From Ruminococcaceae bacterium UBA737 (GTDB taxonomy: Bacteria > Bacillota > Clostridia > Oscillospirales > Acutalibacteraceae): a DNA stretch of 19,480 bases. The notes beneath the pieces were generated by a model. It was not told where the DNA came from and searched no databases. It saw only the letters and a list, made by a program, of their open reading frames with translations. The position numbers and the translations under genes were made by a program. Every line of letters begins with the position of its first letter. Position 1 is the stretch's first letter. Where the stretch lies: positions 1-19,480 of the forward strand of contig DBKZ01000045.1 in the NCBI GenBank assembly GCA_002297415.1, written 5' to 3'. Shown here piece by piece: positions 8,001 to 14,644 of the stretch.

Positions 8001-8495
8001 AAGCTCGCTTCTTTTATATCCGCAGTTTTCAAGCAAAGAAAAAAATTCCGAGGTTTTAAGCTCTGCTCCGCAGGCAAGGCTTATCTTTGAATTCTTAACC
8101 GCCTGAATGTCTGCGGTATAGCAAACGGCTGAATCCGCGGACATTACAAGAACGCCGAAATCCCCGTTCGCCAAAAGCGACAGGGTGTGTATTCTTTTAT
8201 ATTCGTATTCCTTAGATCCGCCTAAAACTCTTTGAAGCTCATAATCTCTGACGGGAAGCATAACGGCGTTTGTGCCCAAAGCCTTTAAATCTCCGTAAAC
8301 CTCGCTTGCCGCCGCTTCGTCATGAGTTATGATAACGGCTTTTTTCCTGTAAAGAGAACAGTATGCCGATACAATAAGCGATTTATGAATCTGGGAAAGT
8401 CCGCTTGCAAAAATCGGGAGCTTACCCGATTCGATATCCCCGCATACCGCCGAAAAGGTTTTTTCTCTTTTAAGCAAAGAATTTAAAAAATCCAT
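5052..8495 (-). CDS. mfd: Transcription-repair coupling factor Mfd
   Basis: This 1147-aa cytoplasmic DNA translocase removes RNA polymerase stalled at DNA lesions and recruits UvrA. Domain order is typical. A UvrB-like N-terminal module comes first. The RNA polymerase-interacting CarD-like domain is at about 480-545, with HKGDLVVHSAHGIG. The helicase core follows, with Walker A GDVGFGKT (Lys641) and DEEQ box (Asp736-Gln739). The translocation segment is around 900-915 (LHQLRGRVGRS). The C-terminal TRCF autoinhibitory domain begins around 1000 with DLNISAHIPDSYIPS. Length matches the usual 1100-1180 aa. The start ATG 8495 has AGAGGAAA upstream. The gene begins 8 bases after the pth stop, so pth-mfd form one transcription unit. 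No damage to key motifs is seen. Confidence 0.98.
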   Translation of the reverse strand: MDFLNSLLKREKTFSAVCGDIESGKLPIFASGLSQIHKSLIVSAYCSLYRKKAVIITHDEAAASEVYGDLKALGTNAVMLPVRDYELQRVLGGSKEYEYKRIHTLSLLANGDFGVLVMSADSAVCYTADIQAVKNSKISLACGAELKTSEFFSLLENCGYKRSELCEGEGQYSVRGGIIDIFPVNREKPVRIELWGDEIDTLSEFDPIDQRRTEAVDGFDIFPAKELVFEKSELAKKIASFIEKNEKEISEKQKRYMRRDIETLENGGDISADIYIPLIYSKKYSAFDYIRDLPIFVFESQNCFSRLKGLEKLHNEDISVLLENDSVCGKLSDLWLKSAEFKNEIKKAVFFDNFPRSSFEFELKDLLSFNFKRLSPYSGDIKALKEDIGNITENGTAVILAGEKKAATVLSEELERNGIKNLFCEKMPEETEKGVYVTLGGLSGGFEIPDLKFILLTHKYVAAKKKKIRRPKNAKEIGSLDELHKGDLVVHSAHGIGIFDGIEHISNSGTIKDYIKIKYRGTDVLYVPVTQLDLVSKYIGSAEDGAVKLNKLGSDEWKKTRSRVRSAVRDMAKQLTKLYAKRMSQKGYAFSKDTDLQNNFERRFEYEETDDQLRCIEEIKKDMERDIPMDRLLCGDVGFGKTEVALRAAFKCISDGKQCALLVPTTVLAMQHYDTIVRRFGDLPVTVRLISRFTPPAAQRKTLSDLKRGKVDMLVGTHRLISKDVEFKDLGLVIIDEEQRFGVEQKEKLKEKYPAVDVLTLSATPIPRTLNMSLSGLRDMSSIDEAPSDRYPVQTYVTEQDDGIITEAIIRELRRAGQVYYLHNRVDTIMRCAAKLKEKLPEARIAVAHGRMSEDELTGVWQKLIEHEIDVLVCTTIIETGVDVPNVNTLIIENADRMGLSQLHQLRGRVGRSPRRAYAYFCFPKGRELSDIAAKRLEAIRQFTQFGSGFKIALRDLEIRGAGSILGGEQHGHIESVGYDMYLKMLADAVNEENGTEAKEEAIVCTVDLNISAHIPDSYIPSLNARLDIYKKIADIKTDEDRSELIDELCDRFGEPPKSVMGLIEISTLRNAAAELGITEITESGITVILHTERINEKASALLSEKFGPRFFVSVKDSKPCYMIRKQPKEKTKDIVSALSAVFTKNL

Positions 8496-8503
8496 ATTTC
8501 CTC

Positions 8504-9097
8504 TTATTTACTGTATTTGTTCATTGCGCTGTCAATGCTTTTTGAAATGATTTCGAAAACCGCTTTAACGGCATTATCACAAGCTTTGTCAAAATCCTCC
8601 TTAGATTCCGTCGGCAGCTTTCCTAAGACCCAGTCCTTTAAATCATAATCTCTTGACGGTCTTTCTCCGACGCCTATTTTAATTCTCGGAAAATCCTCGG
8701 ATCCTAACAGCTCTATAATATCCTTTATTCCGTTATGCCCTCCGGCGCTGCCTTTTCTTCTTATGCGGATTTTTCCGATATCGAGTGAAATATCGTCAAA
8801 CATAATAATACATTTTTCGGGCGGAATTTTATAAAATTTCGAAATTGCGGAAATTGCCGAGCCTGAGTTATTCATATATGTCTGAGGCTTAACAAGTATA
8901 ACCCTTTTTCCCGAAATTTCGCCGAAGCCGAATTTCGCGTCGAATTTATTTTTTGAAAATTCGGCGCCAAGCTTTGAAGCGAGCTTATCTATTGCGATAA
9001 AGCCCGCATTGTGTCGGGTGTTTTCATATTCAAGCCCCGGATTTCCGAGACCTGCTATCAGATATTCGAATTTTGAGCGTTCGGATTTAAAAAGCAT
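8504..9097 (-). CDS. pth: Peptidyl-tRNA hydrolase
   Basis: This 197-aa cytoplasmic enzyme hydrolyses the ester bond of peptidyl-tRNA released from ribosomes, recycling tRNA; it is essential in most bacteria. Family motifs are all present: GLGNPG with Asn19, TRHNAGF with catalytic His29, PQTYMNNSG with Met75-Asn76, the DDISLD segment with Asp101 supporting the histidine, and GGHNG with Asn122. These correspond to E. coli Asn10, His20, Met67-Asn68, Asp93 and Asn114. ATG 9097 follows GGTGAT, a Shine-Dalgarno matching the extended anti-SD. It is the first gene of a unit with mfd 8 bases downstream, a common Firmicute arrangement. Length is normal. Confidence 0.97.
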   Translation of the reverse strand: MLFKSERSKFEYLIAGLGNPGLEYENTRHNAGFIAIDKLASKLGAEFSKNKFDAKFGFGEISGKRVILVKPQTYMNNSGSAISAISKFYKIPPEKCIIMFDDISLDIGKIRIRRKGSAGGHNGIKDIIELLGSEDFPRIKIGVGERPSRDYDLKDWVLGKLPTESKEDFDKACDNAVKAVFEIISKSIDSAMNKYSK

Positions 9098-9114
9098 AAT
9101 ATCACCAACTGAAA

Positions 9115-9143
9115 ATTATATCACAAAATTTATTTATTTTCAA
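9115..9143 (-). promoter_or_regulatory. Sigma-A promoter of pth-mfd
   Basis: On the minus strand, TTGAAA (9143-9138) and a perfect TATAAT (9120-9115) have a 17-base spacer. A TG dinucleotide one base upstream of the -10 box adds an extended -10. It lies 18 bases from the pth start codon. Confidence 0.8.
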
Positions 9144-9152
9144 TCAAAAAGG

Positions 9153-9181
9153 GTATTTTTAACCGTTTAAAGTAGAATAAT
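9153..9181 (+). promoter_or_regulatory. Possible forespore (sigma-F/G type) promoter of the ger operon
   Basis: GTATT (9153-9157) and GAATAAT (9175-9181) are 17 bases apart, resembling forespore sigma-G-type hexamers, and lie about 22 bases before the first ger gene. Germinant receptor operons are known to be sigma-G controlled in Bacillus. The motif match is weak and rests mainly on that expectation. Confidence 0.35.
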
Positions 9182-9203
9182 AAACTTTGCGGGAGGCGGT
9201 AAA

Positions 9204-10682
9204 TTGGGTAAGGATATAGAATTTTATGAGAATATGAAATTTTCGGGCAAGCTTGAAAGCGATACCGAAATGTTTAAAAATATATTTAAGAATGACAGCA
9301 TTTTAAGATTTCGAAGCCTCACGGTCAATAAAACCGTAGGCTGTTCGGTTTTTAATTTTGACGGAATGGTAAATACCGCCGTTGTAAACGATTCGCTTGT
9401 AAAACCGCTTGTGCGGATAGAAGATAAGGCAACGGAAATGTCGACCGATTATATAGTAGAAAATTATCTTTATGCCTGCGATGTCAAGGTCACAGACAGC
9501 GTCGCAGAATGTATAAGAGGAGTAGTTTACGGCGATACCGTTCTGCTTTTTTCGGGGAACACCCGCGCGGTAATAGCAAACACAAAGGGCTTTCGCTCAA
9601 GGGGAATTAAAGAGCCTGACGATGAAAGAGTATTGCAAGGACCCAGAGAGGGCTTTGACGAGGTCGCAATGCTTGACCTTGCGATGTTAAGACGAAAGCT
9701 TCCTACCCCTGACCTTTGCATTGAAACTCTGCGGCTTGGCAGGCGCACCGATACCATGATTTTTATTTGCTATCTCGGCTCGCTTGCAAAGAAAGAAACG
9801 GTTTCAGAGCTTAAAAAAAGAATAAATGAAATTGATATAGACGGAGTGCTTGATGTAAACTATCTTGCCGAAAATATAAGGGACCACAAACATAGCCTTT
9901 TTAAGACCACCGGCTCAACCGAGCGCCCCGACACCGTCGCCGCAAGGCTTTTAGAGGGCAGAATTGCGGTCTTTTGCGACGGAACGCCGGTTGTGCTTAC
10001 AGTCCCGTATCTTTTTTCGGAAAACTTTCAGTCCGACGAGGACTATTATCTTAATTACACCGTTTCGAGCGTAGGCAGGATTTTAAGATATATCTGCTTC
10101 TTTTTGGCTATCACGGTTCCTGCGGTGTTTTTAAGCCTTTCGATTTTCCATTTTCAGCTTCTTCCGACGAATTTTGCCCTGAGCGTTGCAAGGCTCAGAG
10201 CAGGTGTGCCTATGCCGAGCGCGGTAGAATGTATAATTCTTATTCTGGTTTTTGAAATATTAAAGGAAACCGGTGTCAGAATGCCGCAGAGCCTCGGGCA
10301 TGCGCTGTCTATAGTAGGCGGTCTTGTTGTCGGTCAGGCGGCGGTCGAGGCAGGAATTGTAAGCGCGCCGATGCTTATTGCCGTAGCGCTGAGCGGAATT
10401 TCGGGGCTTATGATTCCTCGGCTTAAAGGAGCGGTTTTTTATTTAAGACTTATTTTTGTCATTCTCGCGGCTCTGTTCGGGCTTGCGGGCGTTGCGGCAG
10501 GGCTCAGCGCCGTGCTGCTCAGAATTTTTAATCTTTCTTCATTTAATGAAGATTATACAGGCGCGCTTAAAAACCCCAATCCTCAAAGGCTTAAGGACAG
10601 TATTATAAGAGCGCCGTGGCCTTTTATGAAGCTCAGACCCTTTATCACAAAAAATTTAAGAAGGCAGAAGGATAAAAAATGA
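9204..10682 (+). CDS. gerKA: Spore germinant receptor subunit A (GerA family)
   Basis: This 492-aa subunit belongs to the germinant receptor of the spore inner membrane. The N-terminal soluble part (about 1-285) carries the GerA signature LQGPREGFDE (about 148-157) and the ERPDTVAARLLEGRIAV segment (about 237-253). A C-terminal membrane part of about five helices (290-450) contains RMPQSLGHALSIVGGLVVGQ and ends in a polar tail. The start is TTG 9204, chosen because GGGAGGCGG sits at the right distance and no ATG is closer. Its stop overlaps the next start in ATGA. The order A-C-B resembles the gerK operon of Bacillus, so the symbol indicates type, not proven orthology. The germinant cannot be told from sequence. 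Confidence 0.93.
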   Translation: MGKDIEFYENMKFSGKLESDTEMFKNIFKNDSILRFRSLTVNKTVGCSVFNFDGMVNTAVVNDSLVKPLVRIEDKATEMSTDYIVENYLYACDVKVTDSVAECIRGVVYGDTVLLFSGNTRAVIANTKGFRSRGIKEPDDERVLQGPREGFDEVAMLDLAMLRRKLPTPDLCIETLRLGRRTDTMIFICYLGSLAKKETVSELKKRINEIDIDGVLDVNYLAENIRDHKHSLFKTTGSTERPDTVAARLLEGRIAVFCDGTPVVLTVPYLFSENFQSDEDYYLNYTVSSVGRILRYICFFLAITVPAVFLSLSIFHFQLLPTNFALSVARLRAGVPMPSAVECIILILVFEILKETGVRMPQSLGHALSIVGGLVVGQAAVEAGIVSAPMLIAVALSGISGLMIPRLKGAVFYLRLIFVILAALFGLAGVAAGLSAVLLRIFNLSSFNEDYTGALKNPNPQRLKDSIIRAPWPFMKLRPFITKNLRRQKDKK

Positions 10683-11296
10683 GATTTAAAAAAATTATTT
10701 GTCTGCTTTTGATTTTATCCGCTTTAGTGTCGCTTTGCGCCTGCTCCTCCTCCGAGGCGGACGGAAGATTTATAGTCTCCGCCATCGGCGCAGACAGCGA
10801 CGGCGAGCAGATAATTCTCAGCGTTCAGACCATAGAAATCGGCGAGGGGGATTTTGACGAGCCGCCAGAGGTAAAGGTTTTAACCTCTTCGGCGAAAAGC
10901 CCCGAGGGAGCGTTAAAAAAGCTTAAAGCAAAAAGCATAAAGCCTCTTAATTTCGACCACTGCGCCGTTATGCTTTGCTCTAGCGAACTGACGGCAGAGC
11001 AGTTTATAAAAATGCGCGAGCTTTGCATGCAAAGAAAGGATATAAATCTTGCAATAACGGTGTGCGTAACCGAAAACTGTAGGCGAATTCTTGAAACAGA
11101 AAAGTCGACGGGGTTTTCTTCGGGCTATGATGTCGCGGTTTTAATAGAAAGCTATATGAAGCAAAACGGCAAGAAATTCAAATGCAAATTTTATGAAATC
11201 GCAAAGTCCGACGATATTGTTCTTCCCTTTATCACTTATAAGGACGAAACTCTTTGTATCAGCGGAACCGCGGAAATTAAGACCAAAAGGATGTGA
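10679..11296 (+). CDS. gerKC: Germinant receptor lipoprotein subunit C (GerC family), short form
   Basis: This lipoprotein subunit of the germinant receptor has a signal peptide ending in L-C-A-C, with Cys22 as the lipid anchor. The mature part starts with a short Ser-rich linker and then RFIVSAIGADSDGE, the typical GerC N-terminal domain (nucleotide-level overlap ATGA with gerKA, so translation is coupled). Only 205 aa are present, whereas GerC proteins are usually about 350-400 aa, so the C-terminal domains appear absent. No GerC-like continuation is visible after the stop: gerKB begins 4 bases later. This looks like a compact form rather than recent truncation, because spacing and coupling to both neighbours are intact. 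Family call is firm on position and N-terminal features, less so on sequence alone. Confidence 0.8.
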   Translation: MRFKKIICLLLILSALVSLCACSSSEADGRFIVSAIGADSDGEQIILSVQTIEIGEGDFDEPPEVKVLTSSAKSPEGALKKLKAKSIKPLNFDHCAVMLCSSELTAEQFIKMRELCMQRKDINLAITVCVTENCRRILETEKSTGFSSGYDVAVLIESYMKQNGKKFKCKFYEIAKSDDIVLPFITYKDETLCISGTAEIKTKRM

Positions 11297-11300
11297 AATA

Positions 11301-12230
11301 ATGCAAAAGGTAAGCTTTAAGCCGCATATTTTGGCTCTGAGCACAGTTTATGTTTTAAGCGGCGCGGTTATAACGCTTCCTAAGCCTCTTAGCGACGGGG
11401 GAAGTCTGCCGGCTCTTTTAACGGCTTTTTTATTTTCGCTGCTTTTTTTGCTTGCGGTTTATAAAATCTCTATAAATTTAGAAAATGCGAAGAGTGATAA
11501 TAAGCCGCTTAAAATGCTTTATATTATTCTTGCCGTTTCCTGCTTTCTTGACTGTGCAATGATATTTTCAGAGGTTGCGGATTTTGTAGACCTCATAATG
11601 CTTCCCGACCAAAAGAAATATATGACGGTCATTCTGCTTTTTGTCTGCGTTTTTTGGATATCGCTAAATAAGATTTCAGCCGTTATGAAATTTTCCGTTC
11701 CGATTTTCTTTTTCGCCGTTATAACGGTTATGCTGTTTTTCTTTTTGTCCTTAAAGCAAATGAATTTCGAAAATATCAAGCTTAAAGAAAGCGTTTTTAA
11801 AAAAGATATTTTAAAGGAAGCCTTATATTATTTTTTAAAAATATTTCTTCCTCTTATAAATCTTGCGGCGTTTGTCTTTTTATTTAAAAAGGAAGAAAAG
11901 AGAGCGAAATATTCTTTTTTAGGAATTTTAACGGGTAGTCTGCTTATATTTATTTGCGTTTTTCAGATAATATCCGTTTTCGGCGGCGCCCTTACAGCCG
12001 ATATCGAATTTCCGTATTCCGCGGTTATAAGTACGGTAAATATCGGCAATATTTTCACCCGAATGGACGGCGCGGCATATTTTTTATTTATCGGGCTTTT
12101 CCTTGTAAGAACTGGCACGGATTTAAAGGTTCTTTCCGATATAGCAAAAAATCTCGGAATAAAATCAAAAATGCTTACTTCCGTTCTTTCTTCGCTGATT
12201 ATTACCGTTGCCGCTGTTGCAATTTTTTGA
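11301..12230 (+). CDS. gerKB: Germinant receptor permease subunit B (GerAB family)
   Basis: This 309-aa polytopic membrane protein belongs to the spore germination branch of the APC transporter superfamily. It has about nine or ten hydrophobic segments. The start of the first helix reads ILALSTVYVLSGAVITLP, and a later loop has FPYSAVISTVNIGNIFTRMDG, which resembles the GerAB segment with a conserved R-(M/L)-D/E before the eighth helix. The frame is open from 11193, but that region overlaps gerKC. ATG 11301 with AAGGATG upstream gives normal 4-base spacing after gerKC and is preferred. It is somewhat shorter than the usual 360 aa. It is thought to bind the germinant in the spore inner membrane. 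The last part of the gene carries the malQ promoter. Confidence 0.87.
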   Translation: MQKVSFKPHILALSTVYVLSGAVITLPKPLSDGGSLPALLTAFLFSLLFLLAVYKISINLENAKSDNKPLKMLYIILAVSCFLDCAMIFSEVADFVDLIMLPDQKKYMTVILLFVCVFWISLNKISAVMKFSVPIFFFAVITVMLFFFLSLKQMNFENIKLKESVFKKDILKEALYYFLKIFLPLINLAAFVFLFKKEEKRAKYSFLGILTGSLLIFICVFQIISVFGGALTADIEFPYSAVISTVNIGNIFTRMDGAAYFLFIGLFLVRTGTDLKVLSDIAKNLGIKSKMLTSVLSSLIITVAAVAIF

Positions 12231-12245
12231 TTTTAATTGTATAAT
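12217..12245 (+). promoter_or_regulatory. Sigma-A promoter of malQ
   Basis: TTGCAA (12217-12222) and a perfect TATAAT (12240-12245) have a 17-base spacer. The -35 box lies inside the last codons of gerKB, so malQ has vegetative expression independent of the sporulation operon. Confidence 0.75.
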
Positions 12246-12276
12246 AAAACACATATTGATTAAAAAGGGTGTTTTT

Positions 12277-13761
12277 ATGCGCGGCAGCGGAATTTTAATG
12301 CCGATTTTCTCGCTTTCTTCTCCTTACGGAATAGGAACTCTCGGAAAAAAGGCTTTTGAGTTTATTGATTTTTTAAAAAGAGGGGGGCAAAGCTATTGGC
12401 AGATACTGCCCCTTTGTCCTATTGATTACAGCGGCTCTCCGTATCAGTCGGTTTCCTGCTTTGCGGGAAATCCGCTTTTTATTGACCTTGACCTGCTTGT
12501 TGCGGACGGGCTTTTAACACAGTCTGATATTTCGGAATTTTCTTATAATAATGCTTATGCTGATTACAATTCGCTTAAAAACAGCAGAGAGGTGCTGTTT
12601 TCAAGAGCTTTTAAAAAATTCGATACCGAAAGCGCGGATTTTAAGGCTTTTAAAGATAATTCTTCATGGCTTAGGGTTTATTCCGCCTTTTGCGCCATAA
12701 AGGACAGCTTTGACGGCTTGCCCTTTACTTCTTGGGACGAAAAATTCCGCAGGTTCAGCGAGGAAGCCTTGATTCTTGCCGAAACCGAATTTAAGGAAAG
12801 GACGGAATATTATAATTTTATTCAGTATGAATTCTTTAAGCAGTGGAGCGTTCTTAAAGCTTATGCAAATAAAAACGGCATAAAGATAATCGGGGATATT
12901 CCGATTTATGTTGCGCTTGACAGCGCCGATGTCTGGAGCGACCCTACGCAGTTTGATCTGAATTCGGACTTTGAGCCGAATTTTGTAGCAGGCGTTTCTC
13001 CCGACGCTTTTTCCGCAACAGGTCAGCGCTGGGGAAATCCGCTTTATAATTGGCAGAAGGCCGCAGGTGAACAAGAGCCGTTTTCTTGGTGGAAAAAACG
13101 CTTAAGCCATGCCTTTAAGCTTTATGATACCGTAAGGATTGACCATTTCAGAGCCTTTGAATCATATTATGCCATTCCGAGCAGCTCTGAGAGCGCGCTT
13201 GAGGGAAGCTGGAGAAAGGGCCCCGGCATAAAGTTTTTTGACGAAATGAAAAAGACCTTCGGCGAAGAGCTTCCGCTTATTGCCGAGGATTTAGGGCTTA
13301 TAGGCGAGGATGTTGTAAGGCTTTTAAAGGAATCCGGACTTCCGGGAATGAAGGTCATGCAGTTCGGGATTGACGACGGTCCTAAAAGCACGCATCTTCC
13401 TCATAATTATATAAAAAATTCCGTCGCATATCTTGGCACTCATGATAACGATACAATAATCGGCTGGCAGTCTAAGGCAAGCGAGGAAAAGAAAAAATTC
13501 GCTTATGATTATATCGGCTTCGGAAAAAGCGAGGGCTTTAATATCTCAATGATAAGAGCGCTTTTCGCCTCGGTCTCGGATATCGCAGTTATCACCCTTT
13601 CGGACCTTATGGGGCTTGATTCCTCGGGGCGTATCAACACCCCCGGAACCGATAAAAACAACTGGCAGTGGAGAATTCAGGACGGCTGTGTAAACGACTG
13701 GCTCGCCGATATTCTTTTTGATTTAACGGCTACCTACGCAAGAGAAAACATTAAAAAATAA
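12277..13761 (+). CDS. malQ: 4-alpha-glucanotransferase (amylomaltase)
   Basis: This 494-aa cytoplasmic glycoside hydrolase family 77 enzyme transfers alpha-1,4-glucan segments between maltodextrins, releasing glucose, in starch/glycogen use. The N-terminal SPYGIGTLG and SYWQILPL segments and GSPYQS are hallmarks. Catalytic residues are in place: nucleophile Asp289 in RIDHFRAF, acid/base Glu337 in IAEDLG and transition-state Asp390 in GTHDND. These line up with Asp293, Glu340 and Asp395 of the Thermus enzyme. The frame extends upstream to 12208, but ATG 12277 is chosen because AAAAAGGGTG is 7 bases upstream and the protein then begins MRGSG as in homologues. Length is normal. It stands alone with its own promoter and terminator, so it is not clearly part of a larger glycogen operon here. 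Confidence 0.96.
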   Translation: MRGSGILMPIFSLSSPYGIGTLGKKAFEFIDFLKRGGQSYWQILPLCPIDYSGSPYQSVSCFAGNPLFIDLDLLVADGLLTQSDISEFSYNNAYADYNSLKNSREVLFSRAFKKFDTESADFKAFKDNSSWLRVYSAFCAIKDSFDGLPFTSWDEKFRRFSEEALILAETEFKERTEYYNFIQYEFFKQWSVLKAYANKNGIKIIGDIPIYVALDSADVWSDPTQFDLNSDFEPNFVAGVSPDAFSATGQRWGNPLYNWQKAAGEQEPFSWWKKRLSHAFKLYDTVRIDHFRAFESYYAIPSSSESALEGSWRKGPGIKFFDEMKKTFGEELPLIAEDLGLIGEDVVRLLKESGLPGMKVMQFGIDDGPKSTHLPHNYIKNSVAYLGTHDNDTIIGWQSKASEEKKKFAYDYIGFGKSEGFNISMIRALFASVSDIAVITLSDLMGLDSSGRINTPGTDKNNWQWRIQDGCVNDWLADILFDLTATYARENIKK

Positions 13762-13800
13762 ACAAATCCCAAAAGGCTTGTGCCTTTTGGGATTTGTTTA
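13759..13800. terminator. Perfect palindromic bidirectional terminator
   Basis: A 19-bp perfect stem (13759-13777 with 13782-13800) with loop TTGT. The stop codon TAA of malQ (13759-13761) forms one end of the palindrome and the TAA of the converging gene (13798-13800) forms the other, so one hairpin serves both genes. Stem ends are AAAC-rich/GTTT-rich; there is no long separate U tract. Confidence 0.85.
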
Positions 13801-14616
13801 ACGTTCTCTTAACAGAGATTTGATATATTGAACAGCGTCCTTATAGCTTTGTTCATCGGATAAATGCTCAATAATCATCGGCATGTCGGGATTAACTTTT
13901 TCCGCCTGAAAAATATAGTTTTTTATGTCAAATATTCCGTTTCCGCAGGCGGTTTCCTTGAGGATAAGGGTAAGTCCCCTTTCTAATCGAATGTCTTTTA
14001 AGTGACAGCTAAGTATTTCGTTTCCGAGTATATCAAAGCATTTGTCAGTAAACTCAGTATTAAAAAAATACTTTTTCGGGGAGTTAATCATATTTACAAT
14101 ATCAAGATGTACTCCGAATGCGGTTCTGTTAACATCAGTTAATAACTGACGGTAATTTTGCGGACTGTACGGAACCATATAAGGCATAGGTTCCAATGAG
14201 TAATGTGTTCTGCGGGGATTGACGGAATCTATGATTTCTTGAGTAATTTCAACTATGCGTTTATATGAGGAATCAAGAAAGTTTTCTTTGTATGCGCCGT
14301 CCCATACAGTGCCGCCGCTTGTTCCGGCTATATTGACACAGCATAAAGCTCCGACATGATCTGCAAGCTCCAACTGTCTTTTACAGTATTCAATATTTAC
14401 CTTCGATTGAGTTTGGCTCATAGGATTGCACCATGCTCCGACTTCTGCGATTGTAAGTCCGTAATCGTTTGCCGCTTTAAGGTAGTCGTAGATTTTTTTA
14501 TCATTATCATTGCAGTTACAAGGGAAAATTACACTTTCACAACCGAAATTCTTGTGTTTTTCCGCCCATTCCTCTGCGGTTGAGTGCGATAATGTCATCG
14601 CAATACCAAGTTTCAT
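13798..14616 (-). CDS. Sugar phosphate isomerase/epimerase (xylose isomerase-like TIM barrel)
   Basis: This 272-aa protein fits the AP endonuclease family 2 / xylose isomerase-like barrel (PF01261). The four metal-ligand positions expected of the DTE/L-rhamnose-isomerase-like members are visible: Glu142 in SLEPMPY, Asp172 in VHLDIVN, His205 in CHLKDI and Glu250 in IIEHLSDE. Reaction is probably sugar (or cyclitol) ketose epimerisation or aldose-ketose isomerisation using Mn2+ or Mg2+. Substrate is unknown. The frame is open to 14838, but that region is the C-terminus of the upstream gene; ATG 14616 has GAGGT upstream and gives the usual KLGIAM first strand. It is the last gene of an AraC-oxidoreductase-epimerase unit, 28 bases after the oxidoreductase stop. 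Gfo/Idh/MocA dehydrogenases next to such isomerases are common in inositol and unusual-sugar pathways. Confidence 0.87.
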   Translation of the reverse strand: MKLGIAMTLSHSTAEEWAEKHKNFGCESVIFPCNCNDNDKKIYDYLKAANDYGLTIAEVGAWCNPMSQTQSKVNIEYCKRQLELADHVGALCCVNIAGTSGGTVWDGAYKENFLDSSYKRIVEITQEIIDSVNPRRTHYSLEPMPYMVPYSPQNYRQLLTDVNRTAFGVHLDIVNMINSPKKYFFNTEFTDKCFDILGNEILSCHLKDIRLERGLTLILKETACGNGIFDIKNYIFQAEKVNPDMPMIIEHLSDEQSYKDAVQYIKSLLRER

Positions 14617-14644
14617 ACGTTTAAACCTCAATAGTGTGAAATGT

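Noticed and set aside
12664..13074. 136-codon minus-strand frame inside malQ
   Set aside because: Opposite a complete GH77 gene with all catalytic residues; no start signals.
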